64,000 nt of DNA from Loktanella sp. D2R18 (GTDB lineage Bacteria; Pseudomonadota; Alphaproteobacteria; Rhodobacterales; Rhodobacteraceae): assembly GCF_003318235.1 (NCBI RefSeq), contig NZ_QOCG01000030.1:62001-126000 (forward strand), written 5' to 3'. Of the stretch, positions 7,855 through 16,969 are shown in pieces. Both the position numbers and the translations under genes were made by a program. How positions within the stretch are numbered: the stretch's first letter is position 1; every line of letters starts with the position of its first letter. Below the pieces are notes generated by a model, which did no database searches, was not told where the DNA came from, and saw only the letters and a list, made by a program, of their open reading frames with translations.

Positions 7855-9666
7855 ATGACGAATCGTAGTTTTGACAGGGTCGCGGGCCGGGCTGATCTTC
7901 GCTTAGGTGCCTATCAACCCGTTGCGCCGATTGACGTCGCGGGCCTGTTGCTTGGCCTTTGGCGCGGAAAATGGATCATTATTTTTACGGTGATCTGCGC
8001 CGTTGTCCTGGCGGGATATTATGCGTTTGCGCGCGCAGTTCCTTCCTATGCGGCGACCGCAACGATTAAACTCGAACTACCGGATCCACAGCTTAGTGAT
8101 CCCGCATTTTCGGAAATCAGCCCGACGCGCCTAAACACCGAAGCGGCCGTTTTGCAGTCCCGGCATATTCTTGAACAGGTTATCGACACGCTGGAACTTG
8201 AAAGCGATCCCGAGTTCAATCGCTACCTGTTGCCCGCCACCCCCTGGTCGGTCAACGGAATCTGTGATCGTGCCCGCGCGCTGATCTTGGGGCAACCCGC
8301 GCCCGAAATTTCACAAAGCGATCTGCGCGACAAGACGATTGAAAACCTGTCAAACATGCTGCGGACAGGACCAGAACGCGGCACCTATCTATTGACGGTA
8401 ACCGCCACGACAACAAGCCCGCTCAAATCCCAAACCATCGCCAACGCAGTCGCCCAAGCATATCTCGCGGATCAGCTGCGCGCCCGTGTTGCCGAAACAG
8501 ATGCCTCTGTCGCACGGTTAACGCAGCGTGTTTCACAATTGCAGCAAGACTTGCAGGCCAAAGAAGCCGCGATCAATGCAATGCTCTCGGCCGGGCAGAT
8601 GACGGATGAAACCCTTTTTGATCGGCTCAGCCATCAGGTCAACGATGCCAATCAGCGTCTGAACGAAGCCCAAAACTCCCCCGATAATGCCACGCAAATC
8701 GCCGCATTACAGGCGCTTCAAGATCGGCTAGGTGCGGAGTTAGCAATACAATCCGAAGGGCTTATCCAACTGCAACAGTTGCGCCGCGAAGCACAAAGTA
8801 CCCGCGTGCTTTATACAACGCTTTTAGCGCAATTGCAGCAGGTCCAAATTGCCCATGACAGCGACACGCCAACGGCCCGCGTCCTATCTGCGGCCACACC
8901 GGGGCGCTATGTGGCGCCGCGCAAGACCTATATCCTCGCGATTGCCGCATTGCTGGGGGCGGCTTTGGGTACTGCATATGTGCTTTTGCAAAGGCAGCGC
9001 CATATCCAAAGCGATACCCTTGCGGGTCAGGCGGATTGGCCTGTTGTCGCGCATCTGCCCGCGACTGCTGCCCCCAAATTCGACGGATCTGCGCTGCCTT
9101 GCCCAGCGCAAAACGCAGCAAACCAATTGCGCACAGCCGTTCTATCAAGCAAATCAGCCGCCCCCCCGCAGGTCATTATGGTTACATCGTGCCGGGCCGA
9201 CGATGGGCATACCCAAGCCGCAGATGCTCTGGCGCAATCGCTTGCGCGGCTCGAACGATCAGTGCTGCTAATCGCGGCTGAGAGCATGCCGCAATCAAGC
9301 CCGTGCAATAACACCCCGACCATCGGGGATATCATTGCATCAGGCGACCCAATGGCAACGCCAGACCATAAAGAAGGGATCACACGCATTCGCGCTTACG
9401 CCCCCTCAGAATGCCCGGCGGACGTGTTCACTAGGCCCACATTCATACAGTTCTTGAACGCTGCGCGCAGCCTCTACGACCATGTCATCATTGTTGCTGC
9501 GCCCATTTGTCGGTTTCCCGACGCGGCTATAATCGCCCCACAAAGCGACGCCGTGGTTATCACTCTGCGAGACCGCAAAACGCGCACCCGCGATTGGGAA
9601 ACTGCGCAAACCGCGCTTCGCCAAATTGCGGTGACACAACAGCCGTTGATTGTGCTCACCAACTGA
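7855..9666 (+). CDS. Wzz/BY-kinase-like polysaccharide co-polymerase with degenerate kinase domain
   Basis: 603 residues from the ATG at 7855 (AGG about 11 bases upstream); a TTG at 7816 is a weaker alternative. Layout: a membrane span at about 41-60, a periplasmic coiled-coil region at about 190-330, a second span at about 365-385, and a cytoplasmic Rossmann-like domain to the end. This is the usual order of Wzz-BYK (ExoP/Wzc) proteins that set chain length and drive polymerisation. The ATP site is broken: the Walker A region reads RADDGHT with no GKT, the A' strand reads LLIAAES without aspartates, and the Walker B strand VIIVAAP lacks its Asp. No terminal Tyr cluster is seen. It is probably a structural co-polymerase, not an active kinase. 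Confidence 0.8.
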   Translation: MTNRSFDRVAGRADLRLGAYQPVAPIDVAGLLLGLWRGKWIIIFTVICAVVLAGYYAFARAVPSYAATATIKLELPDPQLSDPAFSEISPTRLNTEAAVLQSRHILEQVIDTLELESDPEFNRYLLPATPWSVNGICDRARALILGQPAPEISQSDLRDKTIENLSNMLRTGPERGTYLLTVTATTTSPLKSQTIANAVAQAYLADQLRARVAETDASVARLTQRVSQLQQDLQAKEAAINAMLSAGQMTDETLFDRLSHQVNDANQRLNEAQNSPDNATQIAALQALQDRLGAELAIQSEGLIQLQQLRREAQSTRVLYTTLLAQLQQVQIAHDSDTPTARVLSAATPGRYVAPRKTYILAIAALLGAALGTAYVLLQRQRHIQSDTLAGQADWPVVAHLPATAAPKFDGSALPCPAQNAANQLRTAVLSSKSAAPPQVIMVTSCRADDGHTQAADALAQSLARLERSVLLIAAESMPQSSPCNNTPTIGDIIASGDPMATPDHKEGITRIRAYAPSECPADVFTRPTFIQFLNAARSLYDHVIIVAAPICRFPDAAIIAPQSDAVVITLRDRKTRTRDWETAQTALRQIAVTQQPLIVLTN

Positions 9667-9668
9667 AT

Positions 9669-11267
9669 TCAGTCAAACGTATAGAGCCGCCCATCAACAT
9701 GCACACGCGCACCGCCATCGCGGGTGACCGGGCGAATGGTTTGCGACAATGCCCCTGCCTCTACGAGCGGAATGGTAAACATGATCCCCTTGTCAAACGA
9801 TCCTTCACCAAATTCTGCAAATGAGATATCCGTCAGGGTCGCAAATGCGCCCACAGACCAGCCATTTTCGAACCGCCGCGAAAGGGTCAGCGTTCCGCCC
9901 CAGTCTTTGGCCAAATAGCGCCCTGCATCCACCTGCACATGATAACCGCCGCCCGCGTCCCAGTAAAATGATCCGTGCCCGCTCAGCACTTGATAATCGC
10001 GCAGCCGAAAATCGCTTTCGTAGCCGCGCTGTTGCAACGCATTCAATTCGACGCCTAAGGCAACCGCGCTACCGGGCGGTTGCCAAAGTGCCTCAGCAGA
10101 TGCGCCCGCATACATTTCTTCAAGCAAACCGAGCGTCAATCGCGTGGCGACGTTCGGATACGGCTGTTCATACCAAGCAAGCGTTAGGCTATTTAGGTCC
10201 AGATCACCCTCACGGCTGTATTTGGCAAAATCACTGCGGACATGTGGCAGCACACTATCGGATTCCCGGGTTATTCTATGCAAGTTGCCCGCAATATGTT
10301 GGCGCAATTCCCCACCCGCAGTGACACTCGGAGCAATCCGCCATTCCCCTGTCAACGCGAGACCAAAATCGGCGCGCAGCGGCGCATCAGGGTCAAACAG
10401 GCTTGGTGCAATATAGGGTTTAATTTGCCAGTCAAAGGGCCCCGTATGTTGCACCGAAGGCGGGCGGGTAACAGGTGCTGATTTTAGATTGTATCCATAA
10501 CTCGCGCTAAGGCCAAATTCGTTGCCGTAAAGATATTGCGCCGATAGCTGAAGATCAGGGCGCGGCCAATAGATCAGCCCAAGGTTCCATGGGCTTTGAT
10601 GGTCGAACGCGCTGCCATTTTCAGCCCTATACCCATCAGATGAATATTCAAGAATGACCTTCACATCATCATGCGGCTGGTATGTTAGCCCACCAAACAC
10701 CGCTGTATCACCATGAAACAGCGCAGCGGTGGTGACAGCCCCACCCTCTCCGATTGGGGCATCAGGGCGATCGCCCAGCGCACCCCCAAGCGGATGGGGA
10801 AAACCGCCGTGGCTTGCCAACCGTCCCCAGCCGAGCCCAAGCGTGCCGCTGATCTGAGGCGAGAGTGCTTTGGTTGCCACAATATATTCACCCGCATAGA
10901 TCCCCGTGCCGACAAAATCATTCACCCCAATCGCAACTGCAGGCCGGTGCGTCGTTTCGTCAAACAGTCGATAATGCAGCCCAAAACTGCGGTCAAAAAT
11001 CTGATCGTAGGGGCGGCCATCGGCATCATGCAGGTTCCTTAACTGGGCATACCGTAAGCTGACTGACATCCGATCAGACAGCTGAAATGTCGCGCTGCCC
11101 CGCGTTCGGCTGGCAAACGTCGCAACGGAAAAAGCCAGCTCTGCATCGGGGGCAGAGCTGGCCACCGACATGTCGATCAGACCCGGCATACCGTAAGTAT
11201 TATAGTGTTGCGCCTGTCCGGCGATTGGCCAAGTGGCCATCAAAACCCATAAAACAAAATACCGCAT
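9669..11267 (-). CDS. YjbH-like outer-membrane exopolysaccharide protein
   Basis: 532 residues with a signal peptide (MRYFVLWVLMATWPIAGQAQ, cleavage after AQA) and then the YjbH-type start YNTYGMPGLIDMSVASSAPDAEL. The rest alternates polar and aromatic residues as expected for a beta-barrel (many strands ending in aromatic residues). YjbH proteins are outer-membrane components tied to exopolysaccharide production; many are near 700 residues, so this is a short version. It follows ghsB by 34 bases on the same strand and is probably the last gene of the sugar transferase-ghsA-ghsB unit. It ends tail to tail with the Wzz-like gene. Confidence 0.75.
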   Translation of the reverse strand: MRYFVLWVLMATWPIAGQAQHYNTYGMPGLIDMSVASSAPDAELAFSVATFASRTRGSATFQLSDRMSVSLRYAQLRNLHDADGRPYDQIFDRSFGLHYRLFDETTHRPAVAIGVNDFVGTGIYAGEYIVATKALSPQISGTLGLGWGRLASHGGFPHPLGGALGDRPDAPIGEGGAVTTAALFHGDTAVFGGLTYQPHDDVKVILEYSSDGYRAENGSAFDHQSPWNLGLIYWPRPDLQLSAQYLYGNEFGLSASYGYNLKSAPVTRPPSVQHTGPFDWQIKPYIAPSLFDPDAPLRADFGLALTGEWRIAPSVTAGGELRQHIAGNLHRITRESDSVLPHVRSDFAKYSREGDLDLNSLTLAWYEQPYPNVATRLTLGLLEEMYAGASAEALWQPPGSAVALGVELNALQQRGYESDFRLRDYQVLSGHGSFYWDAGGGYHVQVDAGRYLAKDWGGTLTLSRRFENGWSVGAFATLTDISFAEFGEGSFDKGIMFTIPLVEAGALSQTIRPVTRDGGARVHVDGRLYTFD

Positions 11268-11301
11268 AAGCCACCGCTTTCACCAATGGCGATGGCCTAC
11301 C

Positions 11302-12888
11302 CTAGGGCACGCGCAGAACATGCCGGCTGTAAAAGCCCAAGGCATCCCCCGTTCCAAAAGAAAACGAGCCCGCATTTACATAGGTCTTTGCCATCCAATC
11401 CAACCCGCCGCTTGCGGTGCTGGCGTCCAGATTAGGCCGCAAAATAGTGTCAAAACCATTAAGCACGTTGCCCGTCACAGCCGTTGACCCGGCTTCGATG
11501 CCATATGAGACTGAATTTGAGCCCAATTCCCCGGTGGTCCCAACCCGCGAAACACCCGCGATATCAATATTCGCAGGGTTCACGCCATCGTAGACATGCA
11601 GGTCAATGGCCGTGGTCCCGGCTGGTAAAACCTGTTCGAAGACAAGGTTTTGGCTTTCACCGTCCCAATGTACAAATGGCGCCATTCCAACATAGGCCCA
11701 CGCGAAACTTGCTTGGGCCCCCGTGCCAATCACGGTGACATCATGGCGGGCCTCGCCGGGCGTGATACGACGGAGCAATTGACATTCACCGATATCGCCG
11801 CCTTCGGCCCGCTGCCATGTCGTGTTTTCAGTGATTGTGACAGTAGTGCCGACTGACAGTCCGTTTGTACCCTGCGCAGGTGTCCATACCGCACCATCAA
11901 GCAAGATGCTCCGCGAGATCAGGCTTTCATTGCCGTGCGTTTGCCCACCCAAAATAGTGGTATTACCCGCGATCGAAAATTCGGCCGCATATTCACGTTC
12001 TGACGCATAATCAATTGCAACGAACTTTGGATAGCTCGGGCGATTATCTGCGCGCCAATCCAACGCCCCATCTGAAGCAATGCCCCCGGAGTGCGAAGGT
12101 GCGGTAATGCCGCTGGTCCCCGTCGCGCGCACCGTATAAAAAACCCCGCCGTGCTGGACTTCATCGCCCATTGTATAGGCCGTTGATGCCATCCAAGAAG
12201 GCGGTAAAACACGCGGATCGTCTAAGCTGCCTGTGATCCCAACGGCCTCGATCATCAAGTTATCGCCGCCGGGGCTGGCTGCACCGCCATTGGAAAGGCT
12301 CACCACATGGCTACCGGTCAAGCCGCTGGCGACTTTGACTGCCTGCCTGCGGTCCAAATCGACGGCCGTGTAAGTCGAGAACGCTTTAAACCCCAGCCCT
12401 GCCGGGTCAACAATTTCATTGACTAAGCTTTGTTCTCCGTCAATGTCCACGCGACAATAACCGCCGCCTGTGCGCCCGGTGAAATAGACCCAAAGATCAT
12501 AGGGGGCCGCACGGTCTACCGTCACCGATGCTGTAGATGTCTGCGACGAAGTACTGATCGCGCGATTGCCTGTGTAGCTTCCCTGCAAGCCTGAACCAGA
12601 GGATTGCAACTGCGACCATGATCCGGTCAGTACAAGATCGCCAATCGGGTAGATATTGTGCAGCTCTGTCAGTAACGTTTCACGCCATGAATAACGGTTG
12701 CCCGGATCGGTTGCATCCAATCGCATCGCGGCGGCGACACCTAGGCCGACCTCGGTCCAGATTGTCAGCCCGCCTGCGGGCGCCTGTGCAAGTGCCACAT
12801 GCGCCCCCTCTCCGCGTGCAAATAACCCCGCCAGGGGCTGTGAAGGTGCGGATGCGGTAGAAGCGGGCGAAAGTTCAAGACCGATCAA
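11302..12888 (-). CDS. ghsB: GTA head-spike fibre protein, GhsB-like
   Basis: 528 residues, acidic, without signal peptide or membrane span, rich in G, S and T like a fibre or receptor-binding protein. Residues about 231-280 (SWMASTAYTMGDEV..GGVFYTVRATGTSG) look like a small carbohydrate-binding fold (ChtBD/CBM5-like) used in phage tail fibres. The start is TTG at 12888, one base beyond the ghsA stop, implying translational coupling; no ATG or GTG is available in frame. The assignment rests on the adjacent ghsA-like gene and the EPS location: in Rhodobacter capsulatus ghsA and ghsB encode GTA head spikes that bind the capsule. The individual sequence is too divergent for me to recognise with certainty. 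Confidence 0.65.
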   Translation of the reverse strand: MIGLELSPASTASAPSQPLAGLFARGEGAHVALAQAPAGGLTIWTEVGLGVAAAMRLDATDPGNRYSWRETLLTELHNIYPIGDLVLTGSWSQLQSSGSGLQGSYTGNRAISTSSQTSTASVTVDRAAPYDLWVYFTGRTGGGYCRVDIDGEQSLVNEIVDPAGLGFKAFSTYTAVDLDRRQAVKVASGLTGSHVVSLSNGGAASPGGDNLMIEAVGITGSLDDPRVLPPSWMASTAYTMGDEVQHGGVFYTVRATGTSGITAPSHSGGIASDGALDWRADNRPSYPKFVAIDYASEREYAAEFSIAGNTTILGGQTHGNESLISRSILLDGAVWTPAQGTNGLSVGTTVTITENTTWQRAEGGDIGECQLLRRITPGEARHDVTVIGTGAQASFAWAYVGMAPFVHWDGESQNLVFEQVLPAGTTAIDLHVYDGVNPANIDIAGVSRVGTTGELGSNSVSYGIEAGSTAVTGNVLNGFDTILRPNLDASTASGGLDWMAKTYVNAGSFSFGTGDALGFYSRHVLRVP

Positions 12889-12889
12889 G

Positions 12890-13147
12890 TCAGTACCACG
12901 CGATCAACTGGGCGGTTGTGCCCGTGGCCAGTACCCGCAGGGGCCGGATGCTCAGCACCGCGCCCGCTGTCAGATCATAGCTAACGACCACGCCGTCTTT
13001 GTCCTGCAGTACCGCCGTACCGCCCGCGTTCACAAAAATCGCGCGGGGGCGCACTGGCAGGTCAGCCGCGTCATCCGGGGAGATTGGGAAATGTGACACC
13101 GCAGGCGATGTCAGGTTGACGTAATCAGAATCAAATGGGTCAGACAT
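12890..13147 (-). CDS. ghsA: GTA spike base protein, GhsA (RCAP_rcc01079) family
   Basis: 85 residues, starting MSDPFDSDYVNLTSPAVSHFP and ending in an RVLATGTTA segment. These, with the DDAADLPVRPRAIFVNAGGTAVL middle, are the conserved parts of the small spike base protein first defined in R. capsulatus GTA. It forms the base on which the spike fibre sits. It is followed immediately by the fibre-like gene and preceded on the same strand by a sugar transferase gene with a CtrA-type box upstream. The main GTA head-tail cluster is not in this window, as expected for this separate locus. Confidence 0.78.
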   Translation of the reverse strand: MSDPFDSDYVNLTSPAVSHFPISPDDAADLPVRPRAIFVNAGGTAVLQDKDGVVVSYDLTAGAVLSIRPLRVLATGTTAQLIAWY

Positions 13148-13237
13148 GGAATGCTCCGGTTAATAAGACCCAACCATGCCTAGACAGGGAACCTTACCAA
13201 GCCGTGCGCCCACCGCACGTTGCGTGCCATAACGGCG

Positions 13238-13876
13238 CTACGCCCCGCGTCGTGCCGCGACCACCGCCAAGGTGCGCCAAGCAATGCGCAGATCAAAGCC
13301 AAAGCTCGCATGATCCAGATAGTACAGATCTGCCGCGACACGGCGGCGCATCGCATCTGCATCGTCGATATAGCCCAATTCGGTTTGTGCGTAGCCGCTG
13401 ATCCCTGGCAACACAGCTTGGCGTGCCGCATAGCCAGGGATCACATTTATATAGACCCGCGCATGATCATAACAGTCAGGGCGCGGCCCGATCAGGCTCA
13501 TCTCAGCGCGCAAAACATTGATGATCTGCGGCAGCTCATCAATGCGGGAAGACCTTAGAAACCGCCCCAAGGGCGTCACGCGATCCGTATCGAGCGGGTC
13601 AAAAGCGCCGCGTGTCTGATCCGCCACGCGCATTGTCCGGAACTTAATCATCGTAAAAGGTTTACAGCCCTGCCCCATGCGTTCTTGCACAAAAAAAAGT
13701 GGCCCCGCGTTAAGAAATGGGTTCAGCAATAAAAGGACCCCCGCGCAAACGGCAAGCGGCCCCAAAAGCAGCAACGCACCCGTGCGGTCGAAGATGAATT
13801 TTGTGCGGGGAATAGCGGCTCTATTAGGCCGATCAGCCCTTGCAACAAAGGCTGTGTCATTGTGAAAATCGAACAT
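13238..13876 (-). CDS. Undecaprenyl-phosphate sugar transferase (priming glycosyltransferase, ExoY/WcaJ C-terminal type)
   Basis: 212 residues with one hydrophobic segment (about 31-52) and the conserved bacterial sugar transferase blocks: KFRTM (about 79-83), the TPLGRFLRSSRIDELPQ block, and EMSLIGPRP (about 128-136), then PGISGYAQ. The enzyme transfers a sugar-1-phosphate to undecaprenyl phosphate and so starts the repeat unit made by the neighbouring operon. It is the first gene of the minus-strand unit containing ghsA, ghsB and probably the yjbH-like gene. A CtrA-type box lies 66 bases upstream of its ATG. Confidence 0.88.
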   Translation of the reverse strand: MFDFHNDTAFVARADRPNRAAIPRTKFIFDRTGALLLLGPLAVCAGVLLLLNPFLNAGPLFFVQERMGQGCKPFTMIKFRTMRVADQTRGAFDPLDTDRVTPLGRFLRSSRIDELPQIINVLRAEMSLIGPRPDCYDHARVYINVIPGYAARQAVLPGISGYAQTELGYIDDADAMRRRVAADLYYLDHASFGFDLRIAWRTLAVVAARRGA

Positions 13877-14109
13877 CGCGGCTCACCATTTACCAAGTGC
13901 AGTTTTGCAACCGCTTCGAGAGTAAACCTGCGGGTTCATAGTTAAGCATTGTTTAATGCCAGCCGCAAAAACTGTGTGTTTTGTTTGGGGCGAGGCGAAA
14001 TACAGGTCTTTTCTGTTAACCACCCCGCATATTGGGCTCTAGAGGGCGCAATCAGTCCTTAACCTTTATGCGTTTAATTCTAATGGTCGCCCCAAGCCAT
14101 GGAGCCCCA
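13877..14109. promoter_or_regulatory. Divergent promoter region with CtrA-type box at 13942-13956
   Basis: This 233-base intergenic stretch separates the minus-strand sugar transferase/ghs unit from a plus-strand secreted-protein gene. At 13942-13956 it reads TTAA, seven bases, TTAA, a full CtrA-type box. CtrA controls GTA genes in Rhodobacterales, so the site fits co-control of head spikes and the polysaccharide they bind. No convincing -35/-10 pair could be assigned by eye. Confidence 0.55.
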
Positions 14110-14565
14110 ATGCCCAAATTCTTGCATGCCGTTCAATTCATAAAGACCGCGATTGTCGTCTTGGTGATTGGCGGCGGGTCCGTTCAGGCACAAGACCGCG
14201 CGGCTTTGATCATCCAAAATGATCGCGGGGGCGCAATTGGGGAACGTCTGCTGGCGGTTGCGCAGGCCAATGCCGACCGCACCCGTATCGAACTGCGCGG
14301 CCGTATTTGTTATTCATCCTGTACTTTGTATCTGGGGGCCGACAATCTTTGCATCAGCGCCGACACCGTGTTTGGGTTTCATGGCCCCAGCCGCCACGGG
14401 CGCCCCTTGCCACCAGATGAATTTGAACATTGGTCACAGGTAATGGCCGCACAATACCGTGTCCCGCTGCGCGAATGGTTCTTGGAAACGGCGCGACACC
14501 GGATCACGGGATATTACCGATTGTCCGGTACCCAGCTGATCAACATGGGCTACGCCCCCTGCTAG
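14110..14565 (+). CDS. Secreted ClpP-like protein of unknown function
   Basis: 151 residues from the ATG at 14110, preceded by GGAG eight bases upstream; earlier in-frame starts lack a ribosome site. An N-terminal signal peptide (hydrophobic about 10-24, ending VQAQ) points to the periplasm. The middle segment RGRICYSSCTLYLGADNLCISADTVFGFHGPS resembles the crotonase/ClpP-like fold of predicted periplasmic proteins in which a Ser follows a Cys in a turn and the FGFHG strand comes after. Protease activity is not established. It stands alone, facing away from the EPS unit, and overlaps the next gene tail to tail. Confidence 0.65.
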   Translation: MPKFLHAVQFIKTAIVVLVIGGGSVQAQDRAALIIQNDRGGAIGERLLAVAQANADRTRIELRGRICYSSCTLYLGADNLCISADTVFGFHGPSRHGRPLPPDEFEHWSQVMAAQYRVPLREWFLETARHRITGYYRLSGTQLINMGYAPC

Positions 14566-14840
14566 TGCGTATGCGGCGTCGTATTCCCCGCGACCACCAT
14601 AGAGGCAACGAGGCTCAGCACTGGACCAAGCCCACCCAGCGCAGGCACGAAAGCGGTCGCATCTTCATTGCACGTCACCACAATCCGGCCCTGCCCATCA
14701 TAGGCAGCATTTGCAACGCCATAAGGCGTGCAGGCCGCCTGTACCTGCGGAATTGCGATCAGGTCATCGCGCGTATCCGCAATACCTGCCCCAGCAAAGA
14801 AGGTCACACAGCATGCGCCCAAAACGAATAAAATTCTCAT
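14562..14840 (-). CDS. Small secreted hypothetical protein
   Basis: 92 residues with a signal peptide (MRILFVLGACCVTFFAGAGIAD). The mature part has two cysteines (QAACTPYG and VTCNEDA) that could form a disulphide, and ends in a hydrophobic stretch (VLSLVASMVVAG) followed by TPHTH. I do not recognise the family. It ends by overlapping the stop of the ClpP-like gene on the other strand and is 74 bases downstream of the endonuclease/phosphatase gene on the same strand only in the opposite order (it is upstream of nothing else), so it is probably its own unit. Confidence 0.5.
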   Translation of the reverse strand: MRILFVLGACCVTFFAGAGIADTRDDLIAIPQVQAACTPYGVANAAYDGQGRIVVTCNEDATAFVPALGGLGPVLSLVASMVVAGNTTPHTH

Positions 14841-14914
14841 AAATTTTCCCCTTAATTACGGCCAGTTAGACCACCACACCGGGGAAAAGTTCTATTGCAT
14901 GAGCCTTTAATATT

Positions 14915-15925
14915 TCATGAAACGGGGGCGGTCAGCTGAAAAGAGGCAAGCACCGCGTCGTGATCTGACAGCGGCCGCCCATTTGTATCAAGGCTCGATA
15001 GGATTTGCGCATCATAACCGGTGACACCCCGGCAACAGAACCAATCAAGCTTCATCGTTCGTTCAGGGTGCGGGGTGATCAGGCTGGGACGGGTCGTGAA
15101 CCCGTCAGCGTTTGCGTCCCAATGATAGCCACGCGCCCGCGCTGTCGCGAACAAGGTTTCTGCGCGCCAATCAAAATCGGGCGGAATGTGATTGCCCGTG
15201 TTCAGATCCCCGCCGATCACCACAGGAAGCCCCAGTGCAAAATCATCAATCGCGTCCAAGAGCCGGATCATCTGCATATCGCGGTGCGCGGGGGTGGCGT
15301 TGCTTTCAAGATGCGTTGAGACAAAACAGATGTCTTCACCATCAACTTTAATCACAGCAGCAATCGCCATCCGCCCGCCAAGCCGTGGCTGGCCCGGATC
15401 AGCAGCGTTTTTGTCTGGTGCAAACCAATGCCCATGATCGTCAAGCCGGATCAGTTTCAGGCGCTCGAACGAAGCCGATGACATAATGCCATTGCCATGC
15501 CAGCCATCGGCGTTGAAATCATCCGTGCAATAGGCGCGTTCGGTGGCACCCCCAAGATCGAGTTCGTGAAACTCGACACCGTAAGCATAGACCATCCCCA
15601 AATGTCCGGCCATGTCGGCCATCGTGTTGCGCTGCTCTGTCCGCGCCATGCCGTTATCCGCTTCGGAAATCAGAATGACCTGTGGCGCAAATGGCCGTAA
15701 ATGTTCAGCGGTTGGTTCCGGAAACAGGCAACGCTCAACGTTCCACGCAGCGACCGTCACGGGGCCGATGATCTGGTCCGCGGCTTGACCGCCTACTTCG
15801 ATCTGGTTCATCGCGGGGATCGCGCCCATCAATGCGCGATGTGCTTCGGGCGTGGAGGGTGCACTTAGAATTTGCACGCGCTCTTCAGCCGTGACGCGGG
15901 TGAGATTGGGCAGCATTTTTGTCAT
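14915..15925 (-). CDS. Endonuclease/exonuclease/phosphatase-family hydrolase coupled to the ugp operon
   Basis: 336 residues with the EEP fold motifs in order: AAWNVER (about 60-66), ISEADNG, the STHLES strand, GGDLNTGN (metal-binding Asp and Asn) and the terminal SDHDAV with the catalytic His. No signal peptide is seen, so it is probably cytoplasmic. It overlaps the stop of ugpC by 4 bases and so is the last gene of the glycerol-3-phosphate transporter operon. The classic ugp operon ends with the phosphodiesterase ugpQ; here a different fold occupies that position, so a phosphodiesterase role on glycerophosphodiesters or phospholipid head groups is a reasonable guess, not shown. Confidence 0.8.
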   Translation of the reverse strand: MTKMLPNLTRVTAEERVQILSAPSTPEAHRALMGAIPAMNQIEVGGQAADQIIGPVTVAAWNVERCLFPEPTAEHLRPFAPQVILISEADNGMARTEQRNTMADMAGHLGMVYAYGVEFHELDLGGATERAYCTDDFNADGWHGNGIMSSASFERLKLIRLDDHGHWFAPDKNAADPGQPRLGGRMAIAAVIKVDGEDICFVSTHLESNATPAHRDMQMIRLLDAIDDFALGLPVVIGGDLNTGNHIPPDFDWRAETLFATARARGYHWDANADGFTTRPSLITPHPERTMKLDWFCCRGVTGYDAQILSSLDTNGRPLSDHDAVLASFQLTAPVS

Positions 15926-16959
15926 AGGCGCTGCCCAGTCAGCGCATCGAACAAGTGCAAAGCATCGAGTCCGAAATCAAGTAGCAGATCATCCGCCAGC
16001 GCCGCATCATCATTTGGCGTATTCACCACAAAATCTTGCCCCGCGATTTTACCGTGCAAAAGACGGCTCGCACCCAGTTCTTCAACTAACGTCAACTTAA
16101 ACGGGATCGTACCGGTATCAGACAGCGTGACTTGTTCGGGGCGAATGCCCAATGTCACGTCGCCGTCAGCACAAGGATGCGAGATTGCGCTGTCGCCGAT
16201 CAACACCTGCCTGCCCACCCCCTTTGCTGACACAAGGTTCATCGGGGGCGCCCCCATGAAGGACGCAACAAACGTCGATGCCGGGGTTCGGTAAATTTCG
16301 GACGGCGTGCCGATCTGTTCGATTTTTCCGGCATTCAGCACAAAGATGCGGTCCGCCATTGTCATAGCTTCGACCTGATCATGTGTCACATACATGGCCG
16401 TCACGTTCAAACGACGTTGCAAATTGCGAATTTCAACACGCATTTGATGGCGCAGCTTGGCGTCAAGGTTCGACAAAGGTTCGTCAAACAAGAACAACGC
16501 CGGATCACGTACGATCGCCCGACCCATTGCGACACGTTGGCGTTGGCCGCCCGACAGTTGGCTTGGACGGCGGTCAAGCAAGGGTGTCAAGCTAAGCATC
16601 TTCGCCGCTTCATCCACCTTCGCCGCGATTTGATCCTTGGTGGCCCCACGGTTTTTCAACCCATACGCCATGTTTTTGGCCACGCTCATATGCGGATAAA
16701 GCGCGTAGTTTTGGAACACCATCGCGATGTCGCGCTCTGCCGGATCAAGGTTATTCACCACCCTATCGCCAATGCGCAGATCACCGGTTGTGATGTCCTC
16801 TAACCCTGCGACCATGCGCAGCAAAGTTGATTTGCCGCAACCCGACGGGCCGACAAGCACGATCAATTCGCCATCGGCGATATCAAAGCTGGCAGGGTGC
16901 ACAGCCTGCGCGCCATTTGGGTATGTTTTCGAAATATCGGTAACGCTTACGGTTGCCAT
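15922..16959 (-). CDS. ugpC: sn-Glycerol-3-phosphate ABC transporter ATP-binding protein
   Basis: 345 residues. Walker A is GPSGCGKST (about 38-46), the signature [14 protein letters not shown] (about 134-147) and Walker [14 protein letters not shown] follow, with the switch His in YVTHDQVEA. The C-terminal TOBE-type regulatory domain (IRPEQVTL) places it in the MalK/UgpC group of carbohydrate importers. It energises import through UgpA and UgpE. It is 10 bases downstream of ugpE and overlaps the EEP gene. Confidence 0.9.
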   Translation of the reverse strand: MATVSVTDISKTYPNGAQAVHPASFDIADGELIVLVGPSGCGKSTLLRMVAGLEDITTGDLRIGDRVVNNLDPAERDIAMVFQNYALYPHMSVAKNMAYGLKNRGATKDQIAAKVDEAAKMLSLTPLLDRRPSQLSGGQRQRVAMGRAIVRDPALFLFDEPLSNLDAKLRHQMRVEIRNLQRRLNVTAMYVTHDQVEAMTMADRIFVLNAGKIEQIGTPSEIYRTPASTFVASFMGAPPMNLVSAKGVGRQVLIGDSAISHPCADGDVTLGIRPEQVTLSDTGTIPFKLTLVEELGASRLLHGKIAGQDFVVNTPNDDAALADDLLLDFGLDALHLFDALTGQRL

Positions 16960-16969
16960 CTTGGTCTTC

